From NCBI GenBank assembly GCA_963422465.1, contig OY730171.1, positions 558,001 through 622,000 on the forward strand: a DNA stretch of 64,000 nt, read 5' to 3'. Every line of letters begins with the position of its first letter. The stretch's first letter is position 1. Under the pieces are notes generated by a model, which saw only the letters and a list, made by a program, of their open reading frames with translations, ran no database searches and had not been told where the DNA came from. The DNA is from Lichina pygmaea. Its lineage: Eukaryota > Ascomycota > Lichinomycetes > Lichinales > Lichinaceae. Positions 34,754 to 45,202 of this stretch are shown one piece after another. Both the position numbers and the translations under genes were made by a program.

Positions 34754-37119
34754 TCAATCCTTGATGATCCATTCGCAGAAACAAGGCTCGTGCTGTACAT
34801 CTCTTCTTGAATTCCTGGGGTTTCTGGATCTCTTGAGTGGCGGTGATGGTTGCGACGAGAAGGAGAGGGATGATAGGGAAGAGGAAGAGAACGATAAAGT
34901 CGATAGCGATCGCCGACCGAGTAAATTCCCCAGCAGATTCCAGCTCCCCGGGGTCGGCGGCGGGAGACTGCGTTCGACCAGGTAGTTCTCCTGAGCAGCG
35001 ACTGCGACTTCATCCGAGTCTGTCGAGTCTATCGATTCTGTCGAGTCTGTCGAGTCTGTCGAGTCTGTCGAGTCTGTCGAGTCCGAGGCGTCGAAGTAGA
35101 TGCGTCGAGACTCGTCCGTGCCGGGTTCGGTAAGCGCGTTTACGCGCATGTCCTCGAGCACGCGCATCTGCTGGCAGTATGCCCGAAAGCCACCTTGCCG
35201 CGGCCGCGAGCTGCCGGCTTCTATCAGCCTGACCACCTTGGGGTACCGCGGCTCGCCATCGACAGATCGGCGTTCCGGTTGCGGCGGCGTGCTCGTGCCG
35301 GAAGAGACGGAGGTGGTAGACGGCAACGACGACGACAACGACGGTGGTGATGACCCGGACAGATCCGAAGACGGAGAACTCGAACTGTCCTCTCCCGAGC
35401 TGGTATCCCGCGTCGTAAAGATGGTGCCCTCGATCTCGGTCTGGTTCCAGAAGCAGTACCACGGCCGGTCACCGGGCCGGACCAGGCCCGTCTCCGGCCC
35501 CTGCTGCTGCTCCGATTGCACCGCGTCTGCGAGCGATCGCTTCGTCACCGCCTCGGTCGCGAACGCGCCGTCCCTTAGTACGACCAGCTTGTCGTAGGAC
35601 GTGCTGAAAATGTACGAGTCGCCCGGCTCGACGTCCTCGGTCACGGTCAGCTTCTGGGGCCCCCATAAAGTCGGTGGCTGGGCCCCGTATCGCAACGGCA
35701 ACCCTCCGCCGCTGCGCTCGGAGATCTGGACCAAGTACGGACTGTCATCGGCCGGCTTCATCACTTGCATCTCCAGCTGCGGCCCGTCGTCGTCGGTCGA
35801 GTCGCACGACCAGGCCGCTTCTAGGCCGTCGTCGCCGATGCAGCCCTTCGTTGCCTTCTCGTGCAGAGCCAGCATGAGCGCAAAACTGCCTTGCGGCGGA
35901 TCCGGAGGGCTAGATGTGAACGGACCATCAGCAAAGGCGCACGAGAGCGGAAGGGCCACGAAGGCACGTACGGTGGGGGGATCGGCAGCGACGCCGCCGC
36001 GTCCGCGTCATCCTGCTTGTCCTTCTCTTTCATGGCCCTGATGCCCAGCGTCAAGCCGCAGGCCAAGATGACGACCAGGGCGGTCAACGGGATCAACAAG
36101 ATGACGACCCAAACGGGCACTTTGCCATGGAGCACTCGTCGACGCAACCGACGTGTCCGCTTCGGGATGGAGCCCTGGGATTCGGCCGAGTCCAGCGTGT
36201 CCAATCCTGCCCGATCCTGGGTCGAGGAGGGACTGGTGTCGGGAGGGATTGGCGACCCGGCTTGGTCAGCGACACCGTCGGCGCCAGGTGGAGCTTGAGG
36301 TGGCGTCAGGTCTTGCAGCGGTATTCCGAGCTCTTCTGGCGCGCCTGGGGTGTGGTCCGAGCCCAGCCGGCTGTCGGGATATCTGGAGTATGGCGGCGGT
36401 CGTTCCATCTGGGCGCCTGGCGGAACGATATGCAGAGGCGCTTCGATCTCCGGGCTTCTCGGACGTACGAACGGAGCACCGGCGCCGAGGAAGCCAGCCG
36501 AAGGAAGCGAGGTTCGCAGTCCTGAGGTATCGGGAGTCACGGTGTCTTGAGGGTACAGAGCATACGGGTGCTGCGGGCCTCGTGCGCCGGGGGTCGACCC
36601 ACTCGATGCTGCCTGTACGGGACCGGCGGCCAAGCTCGAATCGGCGGCAAGACCAAAGCTATCGTGTGTCGACGCGCCTGATTTGGTGGTCGAAGGAAAC
36701 GTCATGTCACCCGCCAAGGGCGAGACTGGGGAAACGGGACGTGTCGGATGGTCACGGTCTGCCGGCATCGGCGACACGGCGTCTCCAGGTGACGGCGGCT
36801 CAGGTGAGCCCATCCGGGCTGTGGCGTCTTCCGCGACAGTCGACGGCGCTGGAGGGTGTTGAAACCCGGAATCCAGACGCAAAGAATGTCGTTTATCAGA
36901 ATCCGAACCGGCGGCGACATCTCGGCGTGCGGGCACTGCATCGGAGTTCACGGCGTCAGGGCCGGAGGGCTGATGTCGAAAGCCATCTGAGACCGCCATC
37001 GGCTCCAAGTCCCTCGTATCCTCAACGGCGCCCAGTGGCGGTGGGGAGGCCGCTTCCCCGAGAACGCCGGGTCCTCGGTGGGCGACGGCCTTCCCCTGCG
37101 TCGGCGCCGCCGAATCCAT
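34754..37119 (-). CDS. DUF7820-like single-pass membrane protein
   Basis: Two exons, 37119..35972 and 35909..34754, joined across a 62-nt intron (donor GTACGT, acceptor CATCTAG); 767 aa. Residues 1 to about 330 are Pro/Ser-rich and cytosolic-looking; then a basic stop-transfer stretch (KRTRRLRRRVLHGKVPVW) and one transmembrane helix (VVILLIPLTALVVILACGLT), followed by IPPPPPDPPQGSF and an extracellular-type region with GPQKLTVTEDVEPGDSYIFS, PWYCFWNQTEIEGTIFTTRD and FRAYCQQMRVLEDMRV. The order of disordered head, helix and N-x-T/Cys-containing domain matches fungal proteins annotated DUF7820. A (TCGAGTCTG)n DNA repeat at 35014-35083 encodes an Asp-Ser-Thr tract. Start codon is the ATG at 37119. 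Function unknown. Confidence 0.82.
35014..35083. repeat. 9-bp in-frame minisatellite
   Basis: About seven to eight copies of TCGAGTCTG inside the last exon of the DUF7820-like gene, translated on the minus strand as a repeated Asp-Ser-Thr unit. Length is a multiple of three, so variation in copy number would keep the frame. Confidence 0.9.
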
Positions 37120-38398
37120 CACGAACGAGGCGTGCCTTCAGCGGCAGGGCCCGTCTGGTCGGCGTCTGTCGCGGCCCTCTTTTCTGCCCGCGAGCATATA
37201 TCGACGGGCCTCTCTGGTCGGGCGTTAGGACTCTACCATCGACCCTAGCCCGATGCGTTGCTTGGTCATGACAGCCTGCGGGTAGCTGCTTAGCGGTGCG
37301 ATTCCATCCAGGCCGGCCGCATATGCTGTCGGCTGGAGTCTTCCTATCGACCGGTGGTCAGCATATCGGCATCCACCGTGGCTGGACCATTTCCCGAAGG
37401 ACGATGCTGAGGCTCACCGGTTATGCTTCAGGAATTGGATCTGGGCTTTCCCTCGGTCCTCAGGGAGGAAACTCGGTAAGCGGCAAGTGTCGTGGCGCTG
37501 GGTGGATCCCAGCCGGAGGAGCCGAAACGCGGAAGAAGCCGACGAGTCAGAAGTTGTTAGTTTTGATCCCCATTGAGAATCGTCTCTCATTGTCTCAGGA
37601 AGCCCATTGGCCAGGGAGTCGGCGCTGATGTCGACCCTTGATCAGGGATCACTCGGCCCCAGCCCGTGCGAATGTACCGAAGTACATACGTACAGCTGTG
37701 CTACATCTTCCGACCGGGAGAGGAGTAGTCACTTTGCTTACGTCTTGAGGGGGTTTATGCTGTTTACGAGGTACTGTACGAGTACTGGCCCTGCTCCCGA
37801 TGGGACTTTATGGGGTTTTGCGGTCCTGCTCCGGACTTTCGGGATTTACGTAGCTTCGTAGCTCGACCTGCAGCCTCCGCAAGGTGCGAATTTATGTGAT
37901 TTTGTAGCTCTGCTCGGGACCTTCGGCCCTCCGCAGAGCGGTTTAGGTTGCTGACTCAGGATTCGCGTGATGGTACATGGTACTGGCCGCTCACGACAAA
38001 AGTCTAACAGCATACTGTCTGGCGATGATGGCTTATCCCTCTAGTATCATTTTTGAAGTGACTGAATTCTGTTCCATGCCGAAGTACGTACTGTACGTAC
38101 GTAATCAGTCGTCCTACGACGAGACCTGACATAAGAGAGCTGGCCACTGAGCGATATGTATCTTTCAGGAGATGACTAGAGAGACTGACCAATGGGAATC
38201 AACTTTGCAACGCCTTCCTGATCAGGCCTAGCAAGTACGGAGTACGTAACGTGCAAAGTACAGTTATACCGGTACCACTGGGGGCGCCCGTACCGAAGGG
38301 GCGGGAGGAAGTGGCACAGCTGCCTGCCGGACTTCTCCTGCGGATGTCTGCTTATGTCATCATCCTACACTCACACCTCTATTCCTCTCTCCACTTTC
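37120..38398. other. Intergenic upstream of DUF7820-like gene
   Basis: About 1.3 kb, no supported gene. Two related segments, TTTTGCGGTCCTGCTCCGGA near 37820 and TTTTGTAGCTCTGCTCGGGA near 37900, look like a diverged direct repeat. GTAC clusters at 37680-37695 and 38083-38103. Confidence 0.5.
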
Positions 38399-38540
38399 GA
38401 ACGATTAGCTTAGTGGAAAGAGCACTTGTCGGTGGGCATTGTGTCAGACGGTTGATCCGAGGACACAGAGTCTGCCCAGCTGGGCGGTTGATCCGCTCAC
38501 TGACAGATGAGGGGCGTGGGTTCGATTCCCACATCGTCCA
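38399..38540 (+). tRNA. tRNA-like gene with a long insert in the anticodon arm
   Basis: The 5' part GAACGATTAGCTTAGTGG pairs with the 3' end ATCGTCC (six of seven acceptor pairs) and contains a box A. A D arm GCTT...GAGC and a perfect T arm GTGGG-TTCGATT-CCCAC with box B follow, and T runs at 38550-38556 and 38560-38569 fit Pol III termination. Between D and T arms lie about 85 nt instead of the usual 22-25, so an intron or a long insertion is needed; it contains the 11-mer CGGTTGATCCG twice (38449 and 38485) around a GCCCAGCTGGGC palindrome. I cannot fix the anticodon: no placement gives the invariant T33 together with a good stem. It may be an intron-bearing tRNA or a decayed one. Confidence 0.45.
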
Positions 38541-38549
38541 TACATTAGA

Positions 38550-38569
38550 TTTTTTTAAATTTTTTTTTT
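38550..38569 (+). terminator. Pol III-type T runs
   Basis: Seven T then ten T (interrupted by AAA) begin about 10 nt after the tRNA-like gene, as expected for RNA polymerase III termination. Confidence 0.55.
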
Positions 38570-38574
38570 GGAAT

Positions 38575-39291
38575 TCTAGTACATACTGTAAGTACGTTAC
38601 CGTGGTTACGTACGTATACGGAGTATGTACGGAACGTACTCCGTACGTTTTATGCTCGGATCACAAAGCCAGAAGGCGCTTCTTCCTGTACATACGTACG
38701 TACGTCTTGATCGATCAGATCACGTGATCAACCCCGCCAAGTGCTGATCACGTGCGTCGTCCTCTCACCGCACAGTTTCACAACACTCCTGTTGTTGATC
38801 GCTTATCGGTGCGATATAGATCCTGCTGCATGATGTGACACCGCTTGATGGAAAGGTCACAGTACTTGTACAAGCGCGGATTGTCGCGCTGTGCTTGCAG
38901 TACTTGCGAGACTCGGTTCCGCGATACCCTACTACGTTGGTGCTGTGCCACATTTTCGAATGTCGGCACAGTAATCCTGGAGGAATCTTGTCTCGAAGCA
39001 TCTTCAGAGCCTCCTCCTTCCCGGTCACTTCATCTCGAGCTTAAATAGAGAGCTGCCGCGCGAGGTTTTTGTCGTAGCCATCCGTCTCGTCAATCAATTC
39101 AGTCATTGCTCGTGGGTCCACTGATTGATATAGACCGTTGTTCGTCCTTGCTGTCATCTCTAGACGTGACTGTTCTCTCGTGGCACTTCCTAGATCCCTG
39201 GAGACCTGTCCGCTAGGGCTTCTTTCATTGAGCAACAGCTCGGGTTAGATGGTCTGCGAGGCTCTTTTGAGGTTCATCGCGTTCATTCAAC
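38575..39291. other. GTAC-rich segment and HMG-CoA synthase promoter
   Basis: 38575-38705 is one of the densest GTAC/TACGTA clusters in the window. The remaining stretch up to the ATG at 39292 has no gene and is the likely promoter of the sterol gene. I see no unambiguous sterol-response element. Confidence 0.5.
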
Positions 39292-40945
39292 ATGTCTGAC
39301 CGTCCGCAAAACATCGGCATCAAAGCCTTTGAGCTTTACTTTCCCAGCCTGGTAGGCGATCGGATCGATGTCCCGTGCTTCATGACGTCGAAACCCCGTA
39401 CTGACCACATGTGCAGTGCGTTGAGCAATCCGAGCTTGAGAAGTTCGATGGAGTCAGCCAAGGGAAGTATACGATTGGCTTGGGCCAGACCAAGATGAGC
39501 TTCTGCGATGACCGCGAAGGTAGCGCTGCCCGACCCTCCCGGACTCACCACGTCGGCGCGTCGAATGCTGACGTCCCGACTCGACCGGCGCAGATATCTA
39601 CTCCTTCGCCCTCACGGCGGTGTCCTCCCTGCTGGCTAAGTACTCGATCGATCCCACGTCGATAGGCCGCCTCGAGGTCGGCACCGAGACGCTTCTGGAC
39701 AAGTCCAAGTCAGTGAAGTCTGTTCTGATGCAGCTCTTCGAACCTCATGGCAACACCAACGTCGAGGGCGTCGACACCGTCAATGCGTGCTACGGCGGAA
39801 CGAACGCGCTCTTCAACGCCGTCAATTGGGTCGAGTCGTCCGCCTGGGATGGTCGCGACGCCATCGTCGTCGCTGGGGACATTGCGCTTTACAAGAAGGG
39901 CAACGCCAGACCAACCGGCGGCGCCGGATGCGTGGCGATGCTGGTCGGCCCGGCCGCCCCGCTCATATTGGAGCCTGGCATGCGTGGGTCGTACATGCAG
40001 CACGCGTACGACTTCTACAAGCCCGACCTCACCAGCGAGTACCCAATCGTCGACGGGCAGTTCTCACTCAAATGCTACACTCAGGCGCTAGATCAGTGTT
40101 ACCGGTCGTACAAGAAGCGGGTCGACCAGCTGCGCAAACCCGCTAGCATGAACGGCGCCGTCGTGGTCAACGGCCTGCAAGACGGCCCCGGGGCCGCGGA
40201 CGCGGAGAAGACGCGGCTGGACCAGCTGGACCACGTCGTGTTCCACTCGCCCACCTGCAAGCTCGTGTCGAAGTCATACGGTCGACTCCTGTACAACGAT
40301 TTCCTGGCCGACCCCACCCACTCGGCCTTCGCCGACGTTCCCGCCGAGCTGCACAATCTCGACTACGACCGGTCGCTCACGGACAAAGGCGTCGAGAAGA
40401 CGTTCCTGGCGCTCACCAAGAAGCGCTTCGCCGAGCGCGTACAGCCGAGCGTCGAGGTACCGACCATGTGCGGCAACATGTACTGCGCCAGCGTGTACGG
40501 CGGTCTCGTCGGCCTGCTGAGCAACGTCGGGTCGGCCGACCTCGTCGGAAAGCGGATCGGCGTCTTCAGCTACGGCAGCGGCCTCGCGAGCAGCTTCTTC
40601 AGTCTCAAGGTGGTCGGTGACGTCAGCGAGATCAAGCAGAAGGTCGATCTGCACGCGAGGCTGCAGGGTCGACGGACCGTGCCCCCTGCGGCGTACGACC
40701 AGGTGAGAATCTGATTCCTCCTCGTCCCAACGCCCCTCACCTCTGTCCTCTACTTCTATACGACCGCAAAAGCTGACGTTCCCCGGCCGCCCACGTCCTC
40801 GCTCAAGATGTGCTCCCTCCGCGAGAAGGCTCATCTCCAGAAGAACTACACCCCGCAAGGCGACACGTCGACCATCGTTGCCGGAACTTACTACCTGACC
40901 TCCGTAGACGACATGTTCCGAAGAAGCTACGAGGTAAAGGCTTGA
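39292..40945 (+). CDS. ERG13: Hydroxymethylglutaryl-CoA synthase
   Basis: Four exons: 39292..39351, 39417..39519, 39594..40702, 40808..40945; introns 65, 74 and 105 nt, each with a CTGAC branch point; 469 aa. It condenses acetyl-CoA with acetoacetyl-CoA to HMG-CoA, the step before HMG-CoA reductase in the mevalonate and ergosterol pathway, in the cytosol. Catalytic residues are visible: Glu86 in [14 protein letters not shown], Cys120 in [18 protein letters not shown], and the His of [20 protein letters not shown]. Other family blocks are [91 protein letters not shown] and [18 protein letters not shown]. The last exon restores [15 protein letters not shown] and [12 protein letters not shown]. 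Length is normal and the identity is secure. Confidence 0.97.
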
Positions 40946-41195
40946 AAGAGCGGAGACGTCCCATCTACCACGACTTGAGCTCCCGACAGCGGCGTCTCCG
41001 CCTTGTTCCTCTCTCGTCTCAGCAGCTCCAGCGTATCTTGTCCACTCCACCCCCGACGACTGAAAAAAAAGATTGGGACCGAAGACTTGGAAAGATTTCA
41101 ACACTCGCTCGAATAGACGAATAGAGACTTAGAGACCGAAGAAGATGGGGTTCTCTTGAAATCTTGAGCATCTGCTACAAATACAGATACACTAT
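40946..41195. other. 3' flank of HMG-CoA synthase
   Basis: About 250 bp up to the LINE target duplication; no feature recognised. Confidence 0.5.
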
Positions 41196-41662
41196 ACATC
41201 CCTTTAGTTTCGCCGGGTCCCGGGCTTCGAGTCCCCGGCGTGCGCCTGCGGGTGGCAGTGGGAGACAGCAAAGCATATTATAGTCAACTGCCCTCGGTTC
41301 TCCAGAGAACGTGTGCAGCTACGCCAGGCAGTTGCCTCTACTGACTTCCAGTGGCTCACACCCCCGGGCAGCCGCCGCTCTCACGAAGTGGTTCCTCCGG
41401 CTCAACCTTCTCCCCAGTTCTCCTGGGCCCATGAGCAGCTCCCCCCTGCCTGACCGCTCCACAGTCCCTTTTCTTGTTTTACAGTTCCTTGGTAGACCAG
41501 TGCCCGACTAGGGACCACAGGGGAGGTCTTTCATCCCAAGGGCAGGTGGCTGGACCACATGACCCCAGGGTTTTCCTTACCAGTTTTATAGATCCCCAGC
41601 ATAATCTAGCCTAGCTAGCTTTAGATTGGAGTAGGAATACACACACACATCCCTTTAGTTTC
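41196..41662 (+). mobile_element. 5'-truncated Tad-type LINE with target-site duplication
   Basis: A 16-bp direct repeat, ACATCCCTTTAGTTTC, flanks the element at 41196-41211 and 41647-41662. Inside, the first frame reads RRVPGFESPACACGWQWETA, then KHIIVNCPRFSRERVQLRQA: the C-x-C-G...E...H...C-P zinc knuckle that ends ORF2 of fungal Tad-like non-LTR retrotransposons. After LTPPGS the expected continuation (AALTKWFLRLNLL) appears in another frame, so the reading frame is broken. Only the C-terminal ORF2 tail, the 3' UTR (CCCAGCATAATCTAGCCTAG) and a short AC-rich tail are present, about 435 bp. The intact target duplication suggests a not very ancient insertion. Confidence 0.85.
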
Positions 41663-42040
41663 TGTGCACGCCTCCCCTTCCTTTCTCTGGCTTCTCTCTC
41701 TAGGGGAACCGCAGAAGATATCCGGAGCTCCACCAAAGAAGGTCATCCGCAGAGCTCCCTTGTTCTACTCACCAGGCTTGACTTGGATACGGTACATGGA
41801 AATCACCAGCGGTAGAGTGCGTGAAATGAAACAGATCGTGAACATCAGAACTATTTCACCACTTGATGGGAATTGACGTACAGTAGGGACAATCTCTGTG
41901 ACAGCCAGAAGACACTCACTAACTTACGAGCGCATTCGGAGTCTTCACAAGACTGTCGTTTCAGTGGAAAGTGTGGGTAGTACGTAACGTACGTAGCGCA
42001 GGTAACAAGACGTCTCATGATCAGTGATGGTCACGAATCT
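41663..42040. other. Intergenic
   Basis: Between the LINE remnant and the inverted repeat array; a GTACGT-rich spot at 41978-41995. No gene recognised. Confidence 0.45.
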
Positions 42041-43013
42041 GTCGGACATCCGACACCCTCTTGTGATAAAACCACGCCCCCTAGCTTTGTGGTGGGCACG
42101 GTGGGGGTTGACTTATCGTCGGACATCGCAGTATTTGGTACACCCCGTTTTGACTGTTAAAACCACACCCACAGCTTTGTCGGTGAGGTCAAGTTATTGT
42201 TGAACATCGCAGCAACGCTCACACCCCCAACTTTGTTAGCAGCACACCCATCCTGGCTCTGATAGAAGCACACCCCAGATCTATCCTGTTGCATGGAGGA
42301 CACGACGGGAGTACTTCCGTACGTCAGGTACATACGTACAGTACGTATGTACTCTGTACACTTAGTCGCAGTACGTATGTACATACGTAGACACTGCCTG
42401 TGTCACCCCAAGATGGTCAAGCCATCTCTTCCCGCTGTCGGCTCTGATGCTTTGATCGTCTCCACAAGAGGAGGACCCCCTGCACATACAACATGGCCTC
42501 TGTACCGCACACACCGTGATGTGTCGTACGTATGGAATACTGAGAGGTTGCTGAGAGGTACGGAGTACTAGGGAAAGAGAGGGAGAAGAGCGGTCGTGAT
42601 ACTGTAAATCAAGAAGTCAGCAGTAGGTGGATATTGTCGGCGGCAGAGACTTCGGTGGTGCGAAGACCAGACATGAGATGTTCAGTACGGTACGTATCAA
42701 TATGCTTAGTGGTGGTCTTGGTGTAGTGTTATCAGGCCAGAATGAGATGTCATAACGTCCCACGGTGGACCGAACTAAACAAACAATGCTGGGGTGTGGT
42801 TTCATCAAGGGGGGAAGCTCCGTACACAATCGTTGCGATGTCCGACGAGAAGTGGGCCGACTGGCAAATCCGAGGGTGTGGCATTATCAAGGGAGGGGGG
42901 GGGGGGGTGTGCGTCTATTGCGATGTCTGACGATAAGCGGACCCTGACATCTACTCGCACGATTGACTTTCCAAGCAATGTTGGTTTCCCGCCAAGCGAA
43001 TGCGATGTCCGAC
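42041..43013. repeat. Inverted array of about 80-bp units
   Basis: On the left, the core GTCGGACATC (or GTTGAACATC) occurs at 42041, 42118 and 42199, periods 77 and 81 bp. On the right, its reverse complement GATGTCCGAC (or GATGTCTGAC) occurs at 42837, 42922 and 43004, periods 85 and 82 bp. Between cores, both sides share further blocks: left TGATAAAACCACGCCCC and TTAAAACCACACCC, right GGGGTGTGGTTTCATCAAG and GGGTGTGGCATTATCAAG; ACTTATCGTC on the left against GACGATAAGCG on the right. So three diverged tandem units face three inverted ones around a roughly 550-bp centre rich in GTAC. No coding capacity was found. It could be the subterminal repeats of a non-autonomous DNA transposon; family unknown. 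Confidence 0.8.
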
Positions 43014-43553
43014 AAAGAAAAGTCCTCAGCTCAGCCGACCAAGTCATCGAATATCGCAGTGAGGGGCATGGCCCCGCTACTGACGCAATTTATCTCCAGT
43101 ATGATATACCGTAACGTACGGTACCTAGAACCGGTACAGTGGAGTTCCAGCACATCATAGTCTGGAAAAAGTACCCGTTGCGCCCGTTGCATCATGCAAG
43201 TAAGCACCAATCAGTGAGGAGGAGTAGCTGTACGAGTCACGTCCTGAGCTGCTCGATTACCCCTCACCCCCTCTAATTATTAATCCAGACGCGCGATGGT
43301 CTGCCCCCGCTCCCGGTGTCTGGCGTTGTAAGCAACATACGTAGGCTGGTAGGACGTCCGCTGGCCAATGCCGGTGTTGACTCTCCCCAGACGTGACATA
43401 TAAACCGGAGCTCATCCCCTCACCAATCGAACAAGATCCATCGGACATCCAGATCCAGCTGCCTCTCTCTCAACAAAGCTCTCCGCTCCGAGCTTCCCAC
43501 CGCGCCTGATCTGCTCGACTCTACCTCTCCACACCGAACCCAAGACCGACGCC
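43014..43553. other. Promoter region of the NmrA-like gene
   Basis: 540 bp between the inverted array and the ATG at 43554. A TATAAAC-like element lies at about 43400 (GACATATAAACCGGAGC), about 150 bp before the start codon, and the leader is CT-rich. A core-promoter reading is plausible but not proven. Confidence 0.45.
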
Positions 43554-44665
43554 ATGTCTCAGGAGCTTAAGAACATCGTCGTCATCGGGGTATGGCCTTC
43601 CAACGTCCACCGCACTTTCTCTGCTCGCTTGTGTCGATTGCGTCGACCGAGGTCTTAGTAGAGCCTACGGCATGATCGACGATGAGCTAACGTTCCCACG
43701 CCGGTACCTAGGCTAGCGGAACCATCGGCAAAGCCATCCTTGACGCGCTGGTGAAGTCGGGCAAGTTTAGCGTCACGGTCACCACGCGCAAGGACTCGTC
43801 CGCCACCTTCCCGGACCAGGTCAAGGTCGAGAAGACCGACTACTCCGACTCGTCCTTGGCCCAGATCTTCCAGGGCCAAGATGCCGTCGTGTCGGCCATC
43901 ACCGGCGGCGCTCTGTCGGAGCAGCATAAGATTATCGATGCCGCGGTCAAGGCCGGCGTCAAGCGCTTCCTGCCCAGCGAGTTCGGCACCGATACGACCA
44001 ACAAGAACGGCAGGGATATCTGTCCGGTCTTCACTGCCAAGATGGACGTGATCGACCGCCTCGAGGCCAAGGCCCGCGAGAACTCAAACTTCTCGTGGAC
44101 CGCGGTCGCGACCGGACTCTTCTTCGGTAAGGTCTCACCCCAGCGGGCCGTGATGCAAGGGGGAAGCAGGCTTTCAGCTGACAGGAACCGCATGGAACTA
44201 GACTTCTGTTTACGCAGCGCTTTCTTGGGCATCGATCTCAAGGCGCAGACGGCGAACATTTGGGGCAGCGGCGACCAGCGTTGGTCGACGACGAACGTCG
44301 AGACCGTAGGCAAGTCGGTCGTCGGCGTGCTCGAGCGGCCGGCCGAGACGAAGAACCGGTTCGTGTGGGTCGAGTCGTTCAGCACGAGCCAGAACGACGT
44401 CGTGGCCGCGCTCGAGAAGACGACGGGCAAGAGGTGGCAGGTCAACAAGGTCAAGACGGCTGACCAGATCAAGACGGGCAACGAGCTCGTCGCTAAGGGC
44501 GAGTCCGCCGGCATCGCCCTCCTCATCATCGGCGCCATCTTCACCGAGGACGTCGATACTGGCGCCGACTTCTCCAAGTCCAGGAAGATCGACAACGACC
44601 TCCTCGGTCTGCCCAAGGAAGACCTGCAGACGACAATCCAAGAGATTGTCAAGGACTTTTCATGA
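43554..44665 (+). CDS. NmrA/isoflavone-reductase-like NAD(P)-binding protein
   Basis: Three exons: 43554..43589, 43712..44126, 44202..44665; introns 122 and 75 nt with branch points GCTAACG and GCTGACA; 304 aa. The first splice assembles the Rossmann motif VVIGASGTIGKAI; the second removes a 75-nt stretch that happens to be open in frame but lacks family similarity, joining TGLFF to DFCLRSAFLGIDLKAQT. Further blocks: DYSDSSLAQIFQGQDAVVSA, GVKRFLPSEFGTDT and FSWTAVATGLFF. The family (NmrA-like, PCBER, isoflavone reductase-like) includes NAD(P)H-dependent reductases and redox-sensing regulators. The substrate cannot be told from sequence. Start ATG is the first in a CT-rich leader and gives a normal short N-terminus (MSQELKN). 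Confidence 0.9.
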
Positions 44666-44833
44666 ATCCAGGGGGAAAGGAGGGGGTTCTCTTCTCTTGA
44701 TACTGCGTGGGACAAGGTGGCGAAGGGGGAAATCGCCGGCTGGGTTTTAATTTAAGGGAAATCATCTCGGCGGGTTTAGACCAGGAGAATCAGAGGAAAA
44801 TTGAAAGGGAAGGAGTGTGCCTCTGTGTGAGAC

Positions 44834-44912
<79 letters not shown>

Positions 44913-45202
44913 CAAGACTCGTCACAGCCATCGCCGTCCTCGTCCAACCGTTAAATGGGAAATGTAAACAATCATCATGATACCTGCCGAGTCGGCTACC
45001 ATCCCAAGCCACCAATGCACAAACCTACGACCCGAGTCATTGCCCCGTCAAGGAAGCTTTCATTTTTTTTGTATTTTCTTTTCTTTCTCTTTCTCTCCCT
45101 TCTTCTCTTCTTCCAACTTGACCTTCTTTTCCATTATCAATTCTCCTTTTCTCCCTCGGCCGATGGATTGAATATTGAACGAACCAAGGCTGGGTGTGGG
45201 AA
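44666..45202. other. Convergent intergenic with long GA tract
   Basis: 537 bp between the NmrA-like stop and the homoserine dehydrogenase stop. It holds the GA run at 44834-44906 and a T/C-rich stretch at 45060-45140. No gene. Confidence 0.6.
44834..44906. repeat. GA dinucleotide microsatellite
   Basis: About 35 nearly uninterrupted GA units in the convergent intergenic region. Confidence 0.95.

Noticed and set aside
43840-44715. Long minus-strand frame opposite the NmrA-like gene
   Set aside because: Shadow of the real plus-strand exons, which carry the conserved Rossmann and FLPSEFG motifs.
44762-45015. Leu-Ser repeat frames
   Set aside because: Translations of the GA/CT microsatellite.
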